A DNA stretch of 64,000 nucleotides from Euphorbia lathyris (taxonomy: Eukaryota; Streptophyta; Magnoliopsida; Malpighiales; Euphorbiaceae). The stretch covers positions 85,321,501-85,385,500 of the forward strand of contig NC_088915.1 of the NCBI RefSeq assembly GCF_963576675.1, read 5' to 3'. The notes beneath the pieces are model-generated. The model had not been told where the DNA came from. It did no database searches and saw only the letters and a program-made list of their open reading frames with translations. This document shows, piece by piece, positions 35,017 to 45,366 of this stretch. The first letter of the stretch is position 1. The number at the start of each line of letters is the position of its first letter. The position numbers and the translations under genes were made by a program.

Positions 35017-36478
35017 CTAGGAGGGATGAGACGAAATCTCTTTACTTCATTTTTCAAATTTGTTTGAGAGGAAAAAACTCTGCTTGCTTTCATTTTCTGC
35101 GGTCTCTTTCTCCTGCGATCGTGTCAGCCTGTCCCTACTTGTTCGCGCGGTAAGCATCCGGTGGTTATCCGATACCTGTTGCTCGTCAGAGTTTTCTTGC
35201 GTCAGAGTTTGTCGTATCTTTTACCGAGGTTAGTCGTATAATCCCTTAGCCTTGGTTTTTGCGTTTTTATTTGCTTTATTTCGACTTCTGGGGAGGGGTA
35301 TTATGTCAGAGGGTTCTTCACGGGGAGCCCTAAGCAGACTGCCGCCGGTTGCCCCTGGTGACTTCACGCTTCGAGATTCTTCACGGACGCGAACAGTATC
35401 GCGAAAAAGGCGAGCTGAAAAGGATAGTGGAGATAGCGCAGCGGCCGATGCGGCGAAGAAAAGGAAGAAATCCGTTGTTCGCCTCTGCCTACCGTCGATC
35501 GTCCAGCCGGAGGCGTTGCCGCCGGCGTTCTAGAGGTGGTGGTGGTTGTGCCGGAGGGTTTGATTACTGCAGAGCGGCCCCTTGCCGCGATTTATGAGGA
35601 AATGCATGAGAGAGTGTGGACGCGATCTCCAGGTACTTTCGGTAGCGAGGGTAAACGTTTTGAGAGAGCCGAGCGTCCTAAGAGGCCGGAGTCCCTTTCG
35701 GTCGAAGATGCCTATAGTATAATCGTCGCAGCAGACCTGCCGGCGATATCTGCGGTGTACCGACTCGGGGAGCCCTATGAATTAGTAGCTTTGGGTGAAG
35801 AGAATAGAGCCCATTCCGCGGGTAGCGCGAATGAGCTCATCATTTACGAAGAGCAATTAGAATCGGGGATGCGGCTGCCGCTCCTGCCCTTTTTTGTGGA
35901 GGTATTGAAGGAATATGATTTATGTCCTGGGCAAATACATCCGAATGGCTGGAGAATGATGGTCGCCTTCTATTCGTTGTGTCGATCTGCCGGGTATCGG
36001 GCAACAGGTCTAGTCTTCCGCGAGTTTTTTAAACCGAGCAAAGGGCAGAGATCTCAACATGTCACGTTCTCCCACTAGAAATTCAAAGTGATGGGTGGGT
36101 TGAAGGATAAACTGTCCGAATACCGTCACCGCTTCTTTTTGGTGAGGAAGCTTGATGGGGATTTTCCCTTTCGGGTTGTGTGGAACGACGACCCCATGGA
36201 TTCCAGTCGGTGGCTGAAAACCCGACCGAAGCTCCCATTCGAGGAGAATTTGGTGACGCATTTGAAAGGTCTTCCGACGGACAAAGATCATAAGCAGGAC
36301 GTAGATGAGTTAGTTCGTCATTTTCTGGCCGCTAGTTACTACATTTGGAATAAATGGCGGATGGCCGAACTCAGAGGGTGGTCGGCTGCGGATTTTGAGA
36401 AATGGAAACGGGGCTATAACTTCAAAGCTGGGGAGTTGGCGGAATTGGAGGCGATCTCCGTAAATGTTGCCGTTGTAG

Positions 36479-36578
36479 GTGAGGGGCTGGGGTCTTATTC
36501 TGCCTTGTGAATTATGTCGTATATAATATGTTGTTTGTTATTCGGAAATCTGATGCTTTCCCCTTTTTGTGCGTGCAG
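36479..36578 (+). other. Intron in the antisense ORF
   Basis: Donor gtgagg after gttgtag, acceptor tgtgcgtgcag after a C/T-rich tract; removing exactly 100 bases keeps the reading frame across a split Gly codon. The intron frame itself has stops. This supports that the ORF is read from the plus strand, opposite to gag-pol. Confidence 0.6.
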
Positions 36579-38016
36579 GTCCAGGAGATCCCCGTGTCAG
36601 TATGGATTTTGACCCTAACGAATTCAGTGTCGGTCTCGAGACCGCTGATGAGGCATTCGGAGGAGCTTCAGGTTCATTGGTTTCGTATTCCTCGCTCGAG
36701 GATGCGAACCAAGTGGTGCAAAGCATGGGAGGGGTTCTCGATGCGCGGGAAGATGCTGACGGGGTAGTTGATGTCCCGCAAGGAAAGCCTGTGGCTGATC
36801 CAGTTGCCTAAGAACCTGAGGGCAATGTGGGGATGATCGCTCTTGAAGAAGAGATAGGTGGTAGTCCGACCCATGGGGTGCTTGCTCGGAAAAGAAAGAG
36901 GGATACGGGGAAAGCCGTTGCTGAATATGTGGCTGGGGAGAAGTCCGCTGGGGAAGATGTTGCCGGGGCCAGCGAGGGTGTCAAGAAACCCTGTTCTGAT
37001 GGAGAAAAGTGATTATCGTAATTTAGGTACTCTATCTTCCTTGGTTATATAGTTTTATGGTGTGGAGACAAGATTGAAGTTTGGAGGATTATAGTCTAAC
37101 TTTACATGAAGATCAAATTGAGTATTTATAGATCAAGTAAAGAAATTGAATGACATTATAAAAATTTTAGGCTTTTAATGTGTTTGAGGATATTGCTTGG
37201 AGATTTCAAAAACTTTCACATTGCGATTTAAGTAAATCGTATTTGTTATCCATATAGTTTGATGAGAAACTTAAATTTATTTGGAGTTATTAATGGGATG
37301 TAGGATGATGGGTATAAGAATGATCGATATTGATTTTTCTTATTATAAGGATTTGATTATAGAGGTTTTACGAAAATAAATAAGTCAATGTGATATTCAT
37401 AGAGGAAATATGTTATCGATATAAGGTTTATATTTGATTGATGAAGATGACTTGGAGTTCATATTCATCATGATTGGACTGAAAAATTATAGATTTAAGT
37501 ATTATTATGATGAAATGTGCTTATAGGTGTGTGATGTTTATTGATTCGAATTATTTGGAAGATCTAAGAAAAATTAGGGGGTCAAAATTGATTTTTTTTT
37601 GGAAGTCTATAAAACTTGGAGATAGGTGAAATATATTTGATATATATGCGATTGATGGAATCAATTGTGATTTAAATCTATTAAAGTGAGATTTGGTTTA
37701 ACGATAGAAAGATATGAATATAAAGTATATCATATGATAGAAAATTGACTATATGATATTTGAAGTTTTATTGTGAATTTATTGGTGATGGAATTGACTA
37801 AGTTGAAGTTTAGAGTTACTAAGAGTATATTAAGATGTCAATATTGATAAATGATGACGTTAATGGAAGGCAACATTAGAATTTATGGTCTTATGATGAT
37901 TATGAGGAATTTTGATAATTTGAAATAATTTTGTGATATTGGAGATTAGTTGAGGAAGAAAAATTAGATTAGAGAACGTGAATTTCGAGGACGAAATTTC
38001 TTAAGGTGGGGAGAAT

Positions 38017-39467
38017 TGTCACGTCCGTGACTAAATTTCTAGAATTTATATTTTGATATTAGTATATATGATAATTATTAGGTGTATGATTTTTATTGTG
38101 ATTTGCTTCATACCGCCCTTTATTTCCCACATACCGCCCCCAAATTACAATTTTGCCCTTCCCTTTTATATTTGAAAAATTAAGTTCAATTTTTTTTTTA
38201 GTTTTCTGTCCCGAAAATCGGGACATTGTTTATTGAACAAATTTACTCATGGCGGGTCCTGGACCCAATGGCGGGACCTGGACCCGCCCCGCTTATACTC
38301 ATGGCGGGTCCTGGACCCGCCATTGTCTAAATGACGGCGGGTCCTGGACCCGTCCCGCTACGAATTTTGGTATTCTGTCCCGATTTTCGGGATAGACAAC
38401 TTAAAACTAAAAAAAAAAAATAAGTAGTTAGCATATTGTTTTTTGAATTTTAGCATGTTGTTTGTAGAAATATTTAGTGTAATTTTAGCGTGTTGTTTAT
38501 GAATTTTAGCATGTTGTTTGTAGAAATATTTAGCGTAATTTAGATTTGTCGCAAAACGGGTGCTTGGACCTCCTGCACATAGGCAGGCGGGTCCAGGACC
38601 CGCCAACATGTAAAAGGAGGCGGGTCCAGAACCCGCCTCCCTTTAGACAGGGGCGGGTCCAGAACCCGCCTCCCTTTAGACAGGGGCGGGTCCAGGACCC
38701 GTCTTCGTCTGAAGCGGGGCGGGTCCTGGACCCGCCATCGTCTGAAGCGGGGCGGGTCCGTGACCCGCCCCTGACAAAATTAAAAAAAAAACAGAAATTA
38801 AAATACATTAAATTTAAAAAATTTAAAAATATATTAGATTATTATCTCGTCTTCAGAGTTTTCGTGTTCCGACGTTCTCGGATCCATAATTTTTGGTTAT
38901 GTGCTTTGTTCGGGAGAGAGAGAGAAGAGGAGGGTGATTTCAAATTTTTTTTAAAAATAATGCAAAGGGTATAATGGGTATGTAAGGGGGCGGGGGCTGT
39001 AAAAAGGGGGCGGTGTACGGTAACACCCTTTTTATTTGGTGTTATAGGAAAAGTTTGGAGTTAATTTGGAGATTTTAGATGTAATTAAAAGTTTAGGATA
39101 ATTTTTAAAAGATTATATAAAGATGAGGATCAAACTGGATATTCTCCAAATATGGATATATATACGCAGGAGGTGGGGAGAGATGATCATTATCTGATTT
39201 CTTTTTCCTTTTTCTTCTTCTTTCCGTTTCTTCTGCAGATTATCGTTCCTGAACCGTTTTTCCACCGTTTCTTTGATTTACGGATATTCGACCGTCCGAA
39301 TCACTTGAAATTTAATAGTATCCTTATCTATAGATCTAAGTCCTAACCGAAGAGTTTTTGAGTTTCAGAAATGTTTGGAGGGAAAACGTCTTAGACAGAA
39401 TTTAGAGAAGAATCGATCGGGTCAATTAGTAGCCAAGGTAAGTAACTATCAACTATATTTTGAGTTT

Positions 39468-39507
<40 letters not shown>

Positions 39508-40701
39508 CAAAGAAGTTTCAGAAATTGATATTTTAAGGCTATACAGGTATTTTGTAAAATTGGGGTTTTTCATGATTTTGTTTTTTATTGTGACATTACG
39601 GTTTAAATGAAGCTATTGATTATGCTTCTATGTGAATTTCAGATTTTACTTGATTATGTTGATTTAAGGCTTAATTTGGTTGATTTACATATATACATAT
39701 ATGTTTTTGGTTTCAATATATATCTATATTGAACAAAATGAATTTGATGATTTCTTACTAATTGTTTTTGGATTGAGAACTCTGTTGCGGTTATTGTTGT
39801 TATTATTTTGGGTTGAAGTCCAAATATGATTTTTATGATACAAAAGGGCTAATTGAAGCCAAATGATTTATGATTATGAAATAGTTTGCAATTTGATTGT
39901 GAAAGGAAATTTGAGCACGTTATGATTTAATGATTTTATATCCATCGAGAGTAATCCGGATCAGTGGTTTTATATTTGAAGTCCATGTCCAGTGAGGGAC
40001 ATGGCCTGTGTACACAGTCTGAAGACCTATTGGGTATGGCAGTGAAGTGTTGGGTAAGACCATATGGGATAGGCAATGTTAAGAGATGTCTCGCTTATAT
40101 ATGTGGTTATGGATTGATACTTAAGGGGAGAAACTCGAGGATGGATACAATATTTTAAGTTCATTTGGATTATATTTTCGGTTATGATTGATTTTGATAT
40201 AAGGTTTTACGTTTGATTATATACGAGTTGGTTTGAGAAAACACTTATTTGATTACCATATTTTATAAGGTTTTGAACTCAAGAATGAATACAAGATTAT
40301 ATATATTTTTGTATTTTGGTTTAATCCTTTGACTATATTATGACTTTACGTTTTGAGTATATTTTATAAGGTTTTGATTAAATCCCTTTATAAATGTATA
40401 TATGTAGCTATGTTAAATAAAGTTGGTTTTTATAGCTGATAGTTTCTTACTGAGATTTTTGTCTCACGTTTTTAAATATTTTAATGGTTTTAGGTGAGAA
40501 AGTACAAGATATAGAGAAGGTTACCGACCGTTTAGGCGGGGTTTGGAAGTTGGCTGCTTATTGTGAGAATTATGGTTAGAACTTTGGCAGTTCAATTGTA
40601 ATATAATGGCGTTGGATAATTTGGAGACTCTTAAGTATTGATTACGATCTTTTTATTTCACGCCCGATGCCGATTGAGGTCGTCTAGGGTCGGGTGTGAC
40701 A
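38017..40701 (+). repeat. Tekay-like 3' LTR with 931-bp DNA-element insertion
   Basis: It begins tgtcacgtccgtgac and ends gtcgggtgtgaca. Removing the insertion 38098-39028 and one 8-bp repeat leaves about 1746 bp, close to the 1644- and 1679-bp copies. It holds the gccaaggtaagtaac word (about 39432), a long (TA)n run at about 39473-39504 and an extra AT-rich segment near 39690-39740. Confidence 0.85.
38098..39028. mobile_element. 931-bp non-autonomous DNA element with GC palindrome array
   Basis: Identical 8-mers tttttatt flank it (38090-38097, 39029-39036), and the sister LTRs at 33484 and 59924 show the empty site. The ends share taccgccc / (reverse) caccgccc after about 12 less similar bases, so the inverted ends are short and imperfect. 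Inside are ten copies of a 19-bp palindrome of the type GGCGGGTCCTGGACCCGCC, in clusters at about 38252-38363 and 38584-38770. An 8-bp duplication fits hAT-type elements, but the ends are not typical, so the superfamily stays open. The open minus-strand frame through the repeats is not credible as a gene. Confidence 0.75.
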
Positions 40702-40792
40702 ATACCGATGAGTGCGTGGACTGGAGAGCGATGCATCAAGATTTGATGGATGAGGAGGCAATCCCGGACCCTGATCGTCCTAAACCCATCTG

Positions 40793-41001
40793 AATGTTTT
40801 AGTGTTGTTTATCCGGTTTGGTGTAGCCCTAGTAGTTTCTGTAATGGCTCTATGTAGTAGTGCCTTTGTTTGTGGTGTAAGATCGTCGTTGTCTTTGTAA
40901 TTTGCCATTTTATTTCAATCTATGCGTCATGTGAGATGACCTGAAAGTTGAGAGTTTTTATGTTTATGCTTGGATTAGGCGTATTCCAACTCGTTTGTAT
41001 T
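40793..41001 (+). other. Downstream end of the antisense ORF
   Basis: T/G-rich text without coding, reading like a plant 3' untranslated region of the plus-strand ORF (ttgtaatttg, atttcaat). It lies between the ORF stop and the 120-bp array, so both transcription units of the Tat element would end around here. Confidence 0.4.
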
Positions 41002-41716
41002 AGGCGTTCGATATGATCGAAAAGCCGTAAAGGTCAGCACTTAAATGCTTGGTTGGCGGAGAACACGATAGGGTTCTGCTCGCCCAAAATCGTTAACCAA
41101 ATGATAGTTAGACGATGTAGGAGGCGTTCGATATGATCGAAGAGCCTTAACGTTTAACATTTGAATGCTTAGTTGGCGGAGAACGCGATAGGGTTCTGTT
41201 CGCCCAAAATCGTTAACCAAATGATAGTTAGACGATGTAGGAGGCGTTCGATATGATCGAAGAGCCTTAACGTTTAGCATTTGAATGCTTAGTTGGCGGA
41301 GAACGCGATAGGGTTCTGTTTGCCCAAAATCGTTAACCAAATGATAGTTAGACGATGTAGGAGGCGTTCGATATGATCGAAGAGCCTTAACGTTTAGCAT
41401 TTGAATGCTTAGTTGGCAGAGAACGCGATAGGGTTCTGTTCGCCCAAAATCGTTAACCAAATGATAGTTAGACGATGTAGGAGGCGTTCGATATGATCGA
41501 AGGGCCTTAACGTTTAGCATTTGAATACTTAGTTGGCGGAGAACGCGATAGGGTTCTGTTCGCCCAAAATCGTTAACCAAATGATAGTTAGACGATGTAG
41601 GAGGCGTTCGATATGATCGAAGAGCCTTAACGTTTAGCATTTGAATGCTTAGTTGGTGGAGAACGCGATAGGGTTCTGTTCGCCCAAAATCGTTAACCAA
41701 ATGATAGTTAGACGAT
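41002..41716. repeat. Tandem array, six 120-bp units
   Basis: Units start at 41002, 41122, 41242, 41362, 41482 and 41602 (aggcgttcgatatgatcgaa); units 2-6 differ by only a few bases, unit 1 is more diverged. Because 120 is a multiple of three, the minus strand stays open through the array (41041-41739) with a 40-residue period, but start and content look incidental. It lies between the integrase stop and the antisense ORF, that is in the 3' untranslated region where Tat elements are known to carry tandem repeats that can seed satellites. Confidence 0.93.
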
Positions 41717-41751
41717 ACAACCAAAATATTGTGAAACATGATTTGCGTATG

Positions 41752-42314
41752 TCATTGATAATATCTTTTTAACGTTTGGACATTCCAGCTATTGTCGTAA
41801 ACCAATCCGTCCAGAGAGGCAATTTTGTAAGCTCCGTTGTGGAGAACAGTGTCGATTTTGTACGGACCCTCCCATGATTGGCCGAGCATTCCTTGAGCTA
41901 AAGGGGACTGCGCAGCTGCGGCGTCTCTGAGCACAAGGTCCCCGACCTGAAAAGTGCGGGGGCGAACTCTTCTATCGTGATAGCGCGCGATATTCTGCTT
42001 ATGGGCCGTGATATGTAACAGAGCATCAAGGCGCTCTTCTTCGAGTCGGTCGCCAGCTTCCTTGAGCTCTGCACTGTTGTCGATCTCTTCAAAATTGGTC
42101 TGTCGGGGGGAGCGAAGAATGAGTTCAGATGGTGCCATTGCTTCTGACCCATAGGCGAGGAAAAAGGGGGTACGACCTGTTCCCGTATGCGGGGTGGTGC
42201 GGTATGACCATAAGATTGCCGCAATGTGATCGGGCCATGCCCTGCCTTGGTCGGTTAACCGTGCTTTGATCCCTCGAAGGAGCGTTCGGTTGCTTACTTC
42301 CGTGAGGCCGTTGC
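41752..42314 (-). pseudogene. Tat integrase, C-terminal part
   Basis: The minus frame resumes at NGLTEVSNRTLLRG (end of the catalytic core, including the E-containing helix region) and continues with LWSYRTTPHTGTGRTPF, YGSEAM, the GPYKI-type C-terminal beta-barrel region and ends QTLKRYYQ, stop at 41754-41752. The zinc domain lies across a solo LTR at 44010-44250; most of the catalytic core in between, with the D,D residues, is missing. It is therefore non-functional. Confidence 0.85.
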
Positions 42315-44008
42315 TGTAGCACCCCTTTTTCAAAAACTCCAAATATATAGACAATAATAAATTTTTATTCAACGTATCATCAAATTGATGCTCACAACCC
42401 AATAAAATCTTTTATGAAATAAAAGAATAAATACTTAATTAAATGACGACTCTACATACTGGCCGATCCAAACGAGCATCACGAAGTATTTAATGACATT
42501 AACCTGAAAGAAACTGATGGAGAGTGAGGTGAGCTTGGGAGGCCCAGTAAGATAGCCAATTAAATACATAGCACAACCACACACGCATACAATTTAATTT
42601 ACATGCATTTAATAATTATCAGTTATCAAGCAAAACATCCAATAATTAAATATTATTATTAATATATTCAAAGGGCCCTGCTTACTCTAGTCTAGTAATA
42701 CTCAATGGTTGGTTGGCCAATAAAATCATATTCTGGGATACCCTGTCGTAACAAATACCCGGTATCCCATCTCTTATCTCTAGGTACCCTGTCGTAACAA
42801 ATACCCGGTACCTTAACACCCTGTCGTAACAAATACCCGGTGTTTATATTTCACGTGATCACAATATTCATTTTTTTTAATTCAGTCGCAACCATTGAAT
42901 ATACTATCCTAGATAAGCTCTTATTCTCATAATTTTCCAGTCTTTCATATTATCCAAGTTTATCAAATGTATCAATAAATTTACATTCTATCATCAATAA
43001 GTCTCGGTCTAAGAACCATTCATGTCCTCACAACCATCAATATCAAATTCAATTCATTCACGTCACCGAAATCATCATGCATATCAAGTATACATGTCAA
43101 ACATATAAATCAAATCAATAAGCAATTATTACACCAAGTCAAATATAGCACCCAAACATACAAATACATATACTGTATATTTAATTAACCACTTACCTCA
43201 AATATCCAAAGCAAATCTAATTACTCAACGAACTCTTCTAGCCTATCTTCGGTTGACTCTGATATCCTAAAAATAATTTAGTCACACTAATTACTCAAGC
43301 ATCATGTCACATTATTAATAAGTTCCATTTTTCTGAAACAATTAAACTCTGTGGATAGATGAAATCTATCTTCAAGTTAATAATAATACTAATAATTATT
43401 ATAATTTGGGAAAAACCTTTCTCCACCCACCATGATTATAAGAAAAGTCAAAATAGAAAACTAATTAATTAAAATAGAAAACCCTTTTTCTACAATGATT
43501 CAATGGTTCTGGAATCATTTTGTGGAAATCAAGAAAGTGGAAAACTACATAAATTCTTTTTTCCATATACAATATTTTTTTAATTTTTTTCTATATTTTT
43601 CCAATCATCTAAAATTTAATAGTAAGAAGATTACAAAGAAATACCTTCAAATTTTCTTTTTTTTCCATGGAGAAGCAAGCTTCGGACTGCGGCATACAGA
43701 AGGAATAAACTAAACTGCCCCCCTTTCTTATTTGCCGCACAATTATATATAAAGAGTATTGGTTAGGGTTTGGGCAAAATAGAAATTTAATAGAAATTAT
43801 TTTAAAAGGTATTTCGTTAAATTACAATTGTTTACTTTATTATATTTTAAATACATATATTTCGATAAATTTTAAATATATATATATATATATATAATTT
43901 TAACAATTCGTATTATAATTTCGATTAATTATTTTACAATCTAATATTTTTTTTTAAATAGAATAATGCAAATAAAATATATCCATATAAACATAATAAA
44001 TGTCTACA
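42315..44008 (-). repeat. Solo LTR of another Gypsy family, inside Tat integrase
   Basis: 1694 bp, TGTAGCACCCC at the left and ...GTCTACA at the right on the plus strand, so in sense it is TGTAGAC...GGGGTGCTACA. Sense features: a TATA-like ctttatatataatt (about 43742-43755), an aggtaagt donor-like word (about 43192-43200), and three tandem hairpins (42735-42844). No internal sequence is present. Flanking 5-mers do not match (gttgc left, tatga right), and host integrase sequence is missing across the insertion. A small plus frame at 43495-43713 is not credible. Confidence 0.65.
42735..42844. repeat. Three tandem hairpins with identical loops and different stems
   Basis: Each unit has the same 18-nt loop, ctgtcgtaacaaataccc (42743-42760, 42789-42806, 42821-42838). 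The stems differ: GGGATACC/GGTATCCC (8 bp), AGGTACC/GGTACCT (7 bp) and AACACC/GGTGTT (6 bp), each perfectly complementary. The stems have thus changed on both sides together while the loop stayed fixed. Confidence 0.85.
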
Positions 44009-45361
44009 TATGATTTTGGGCGCGTTGCGTCGGAATCCATGGTCTGCCAGTAGAACCCCTGGAGCCGGGCCTTCTTCGCAATTGTTCGGGCTCCCTGATG
44101 CGAGCTACATACACCCTGGTGAATTTCCTTAAGACAGTGATCTCCCTCTTCCTCAGATATACAATGCAACCAGGGATGCGTGGTTGATTTGCGGTAAAGT
44201 AAGCCATCCTGTAATGCATAACGCCAAGAACGCCGGACCACTAGGGATGCCACTGTCCAATCTGCTGGAAGCGTCCCATCCCGAAGGTACCCGATAATTG
44301 GGCTTCTCCATCCTCCTGCCGCGGCGTCTGCCAAGTCGATCTGTAGTGAATTCTCGGTGCGAAAAGCTGGGGCGCTCGTAACCTCGATCAAGGTGAGCGG
44401 GTCACTAGACTGTTCGCCTGCTGCAAGAGCAGCGATAGCGTCTGCCTCCTCGTTCTCTTCTCGCGGGACTAACACCAGATCAAGGGTTATTCCTTTGTTT
44501 TTGAGGTCATTGAGTAGGGACGTGGCGAGGGTCAGGTATTGACACATCGTCGGGTCCTTTGCTTGATAAGCTCCGCTGACATGGCTAACGACCAGCTTCG
44601 AGTCCGAGCATATTGTCAGCCGGCCAGTGACTATTGTTTTTGATAGCCGGAGGGCGGCGATTAAGGCCTCATATTCGGCCTGATTATTGGTGGTCGGGAA
44701 ATTCAATCGGATGGCGTACCGTAAGAGGAGATTGTTGGGTCCTTGAATAGCTATACCGGCGCCTACCCGTCCGGGAGCGCAAGACCCGTCGATGCTCATC
44801 GTCCAGACATCGCCCGTGCGGGTTGGCGTTACCGTAAGTTCGGTGTTAGCACGACCGGTAAACTCGACAATGAAATCGGATAAAGCTTGAGCCTTGATTG
44901 TCGTGCGGGGCTCAAAACGGACGTCAAACTGGGAGAGACCAACAGACCAGTTGGTGATACGCCCGGAAACCTCTGGCCTTTGGACGGCCTTTCTTAGAGG
45001 ATAGTTGGTCCTGGCGACGATCGTGTGCGCTTGGAAATATGGTCTCAGACGTTCTGAAGCTTGTGTGATGGCGAAAAGGGCTTTTTCCACCTCAGAGTAT
45101 CGGATTTCGGCTCCCTTCAACACTCTGCTCAGGAAATAAATCGGAAAAAGCTCTATCCCCTCCTCCTGAGTTAAAACGACCCCTATTGTTTTATCCGTGA
45201 TGGTGAAATATAAGTGAATGTCCCGTTCTGGCTTCGGCACCGAGAGCAGAGGGGGGGTTGCGAGGAAAGTTTTTATGGCGTTGAACACGGCCTGGCAATC
45301 AGTCGACCACCTAAAAGGGTGCTCTTTCTTGATTGCTTTATAGAACAGGAGACATCGCTGA
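44009..45361 (-). pseudogene. Tat pol: end of RT, RNase H, archaeal-type RNase H, integrase zinc domain
   Basis: Continues the RT frame interrupted by the Athila insertion. First comes the Gypsy RNase H (YFTITDKTIGVVLTQ, SEVEKALFA, from about 45230), then a second RNase H with MSIDGSCAPGRVGAG, NNQAEYEALIAAL, TICSDSKLVV and EENEEADAIA, which supply its acidic catalytic residues; the double RNase H is a Tat-lineage mark. The integrase zinc domain follows (HQGVCSSHQGARTI, about 44120), but the frame leaves homology at about 44030, just before the solo LTR. The frame is otherwise open from 45361 to 43954. Confidence 0.9.
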
Positions 45362-45366
45362 GCCGA

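Larger units (their letters stand above)
37014..40701 (+). mobile_element. 5'-truncated Tekay-like copy inserted in the antisense ORF, inverted to its host element
   Basis: 37014-38016 is the 3' internal part (inverted copy of about 33564-34400), including ttcgaggacgaaatttctt and the purine tract aaggtggggagaat; 38017-40701 is the 3' LTR. No 5' LTR, primer site or target duplication is present, so the 5' side was lost. On both sides the accessory ORF sequence continues. Orientation is opposite to the surrounding level-1 Tekay element. Confidence 0.8.
35303..40792 (+). pseudogene. Antisense accessory ORF (putative gypsy-type transposon domain), broken
   Basis: This runs opposite to gag-pol. 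From ATG 35303 it encodes a basic Ser/Arg/Lys N-terminus, then a domain (about 35700-36050) with LPLLPFFVEVLKEYDLCPGQ and HPNGWRMMVAFYSLC that matches the putative gypsy type transposon family (Transposase_28 style). A 100-bp intron fits 36479-36578 (gtgagg to gtgcag), after which GDPRVSMDFDPNEFSVG continues in frame. Defects: frameshift near 35525, TAG at 36076-36078, TAA at 36809-36811, and a 3.7-kb Tekay fragment after about 37013. A likely C-terminal piece (CVDWRAMHQDLMDEEAIPDP) resumes at 40702 and stops at 40792. Function unknown. Confidence 0.65.

Noticed and set aside
38530..38808. Repetitive Gly/Ser/Thr/Arg frame on the minus strand and its plus-strand counterpart
   Set aside because: Both are readings of the GC palindrome array in the 931-bp element, open on both strands for that reason.
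41002..41716. CRISPR-like regular repeats
   Set aside because: Units are contiguous 120-bp repeats without spacers, in plant retroelement DNA.
41041..41739. 232-residue minus-strand frame with 40-residue repeats
   Set aside because: It is the 120-bp tandem array read through; period divisible by three keeps it open. No start context and no protein-like composition.
42310..44038. gttgc at 42310 and 44034 as target duplication of the solo LTR
   Set aside because: The LTR end is at 44008 (CTACA), 25 bases before the second gttgc, and joining at gttgc does not restore the integrase frame.
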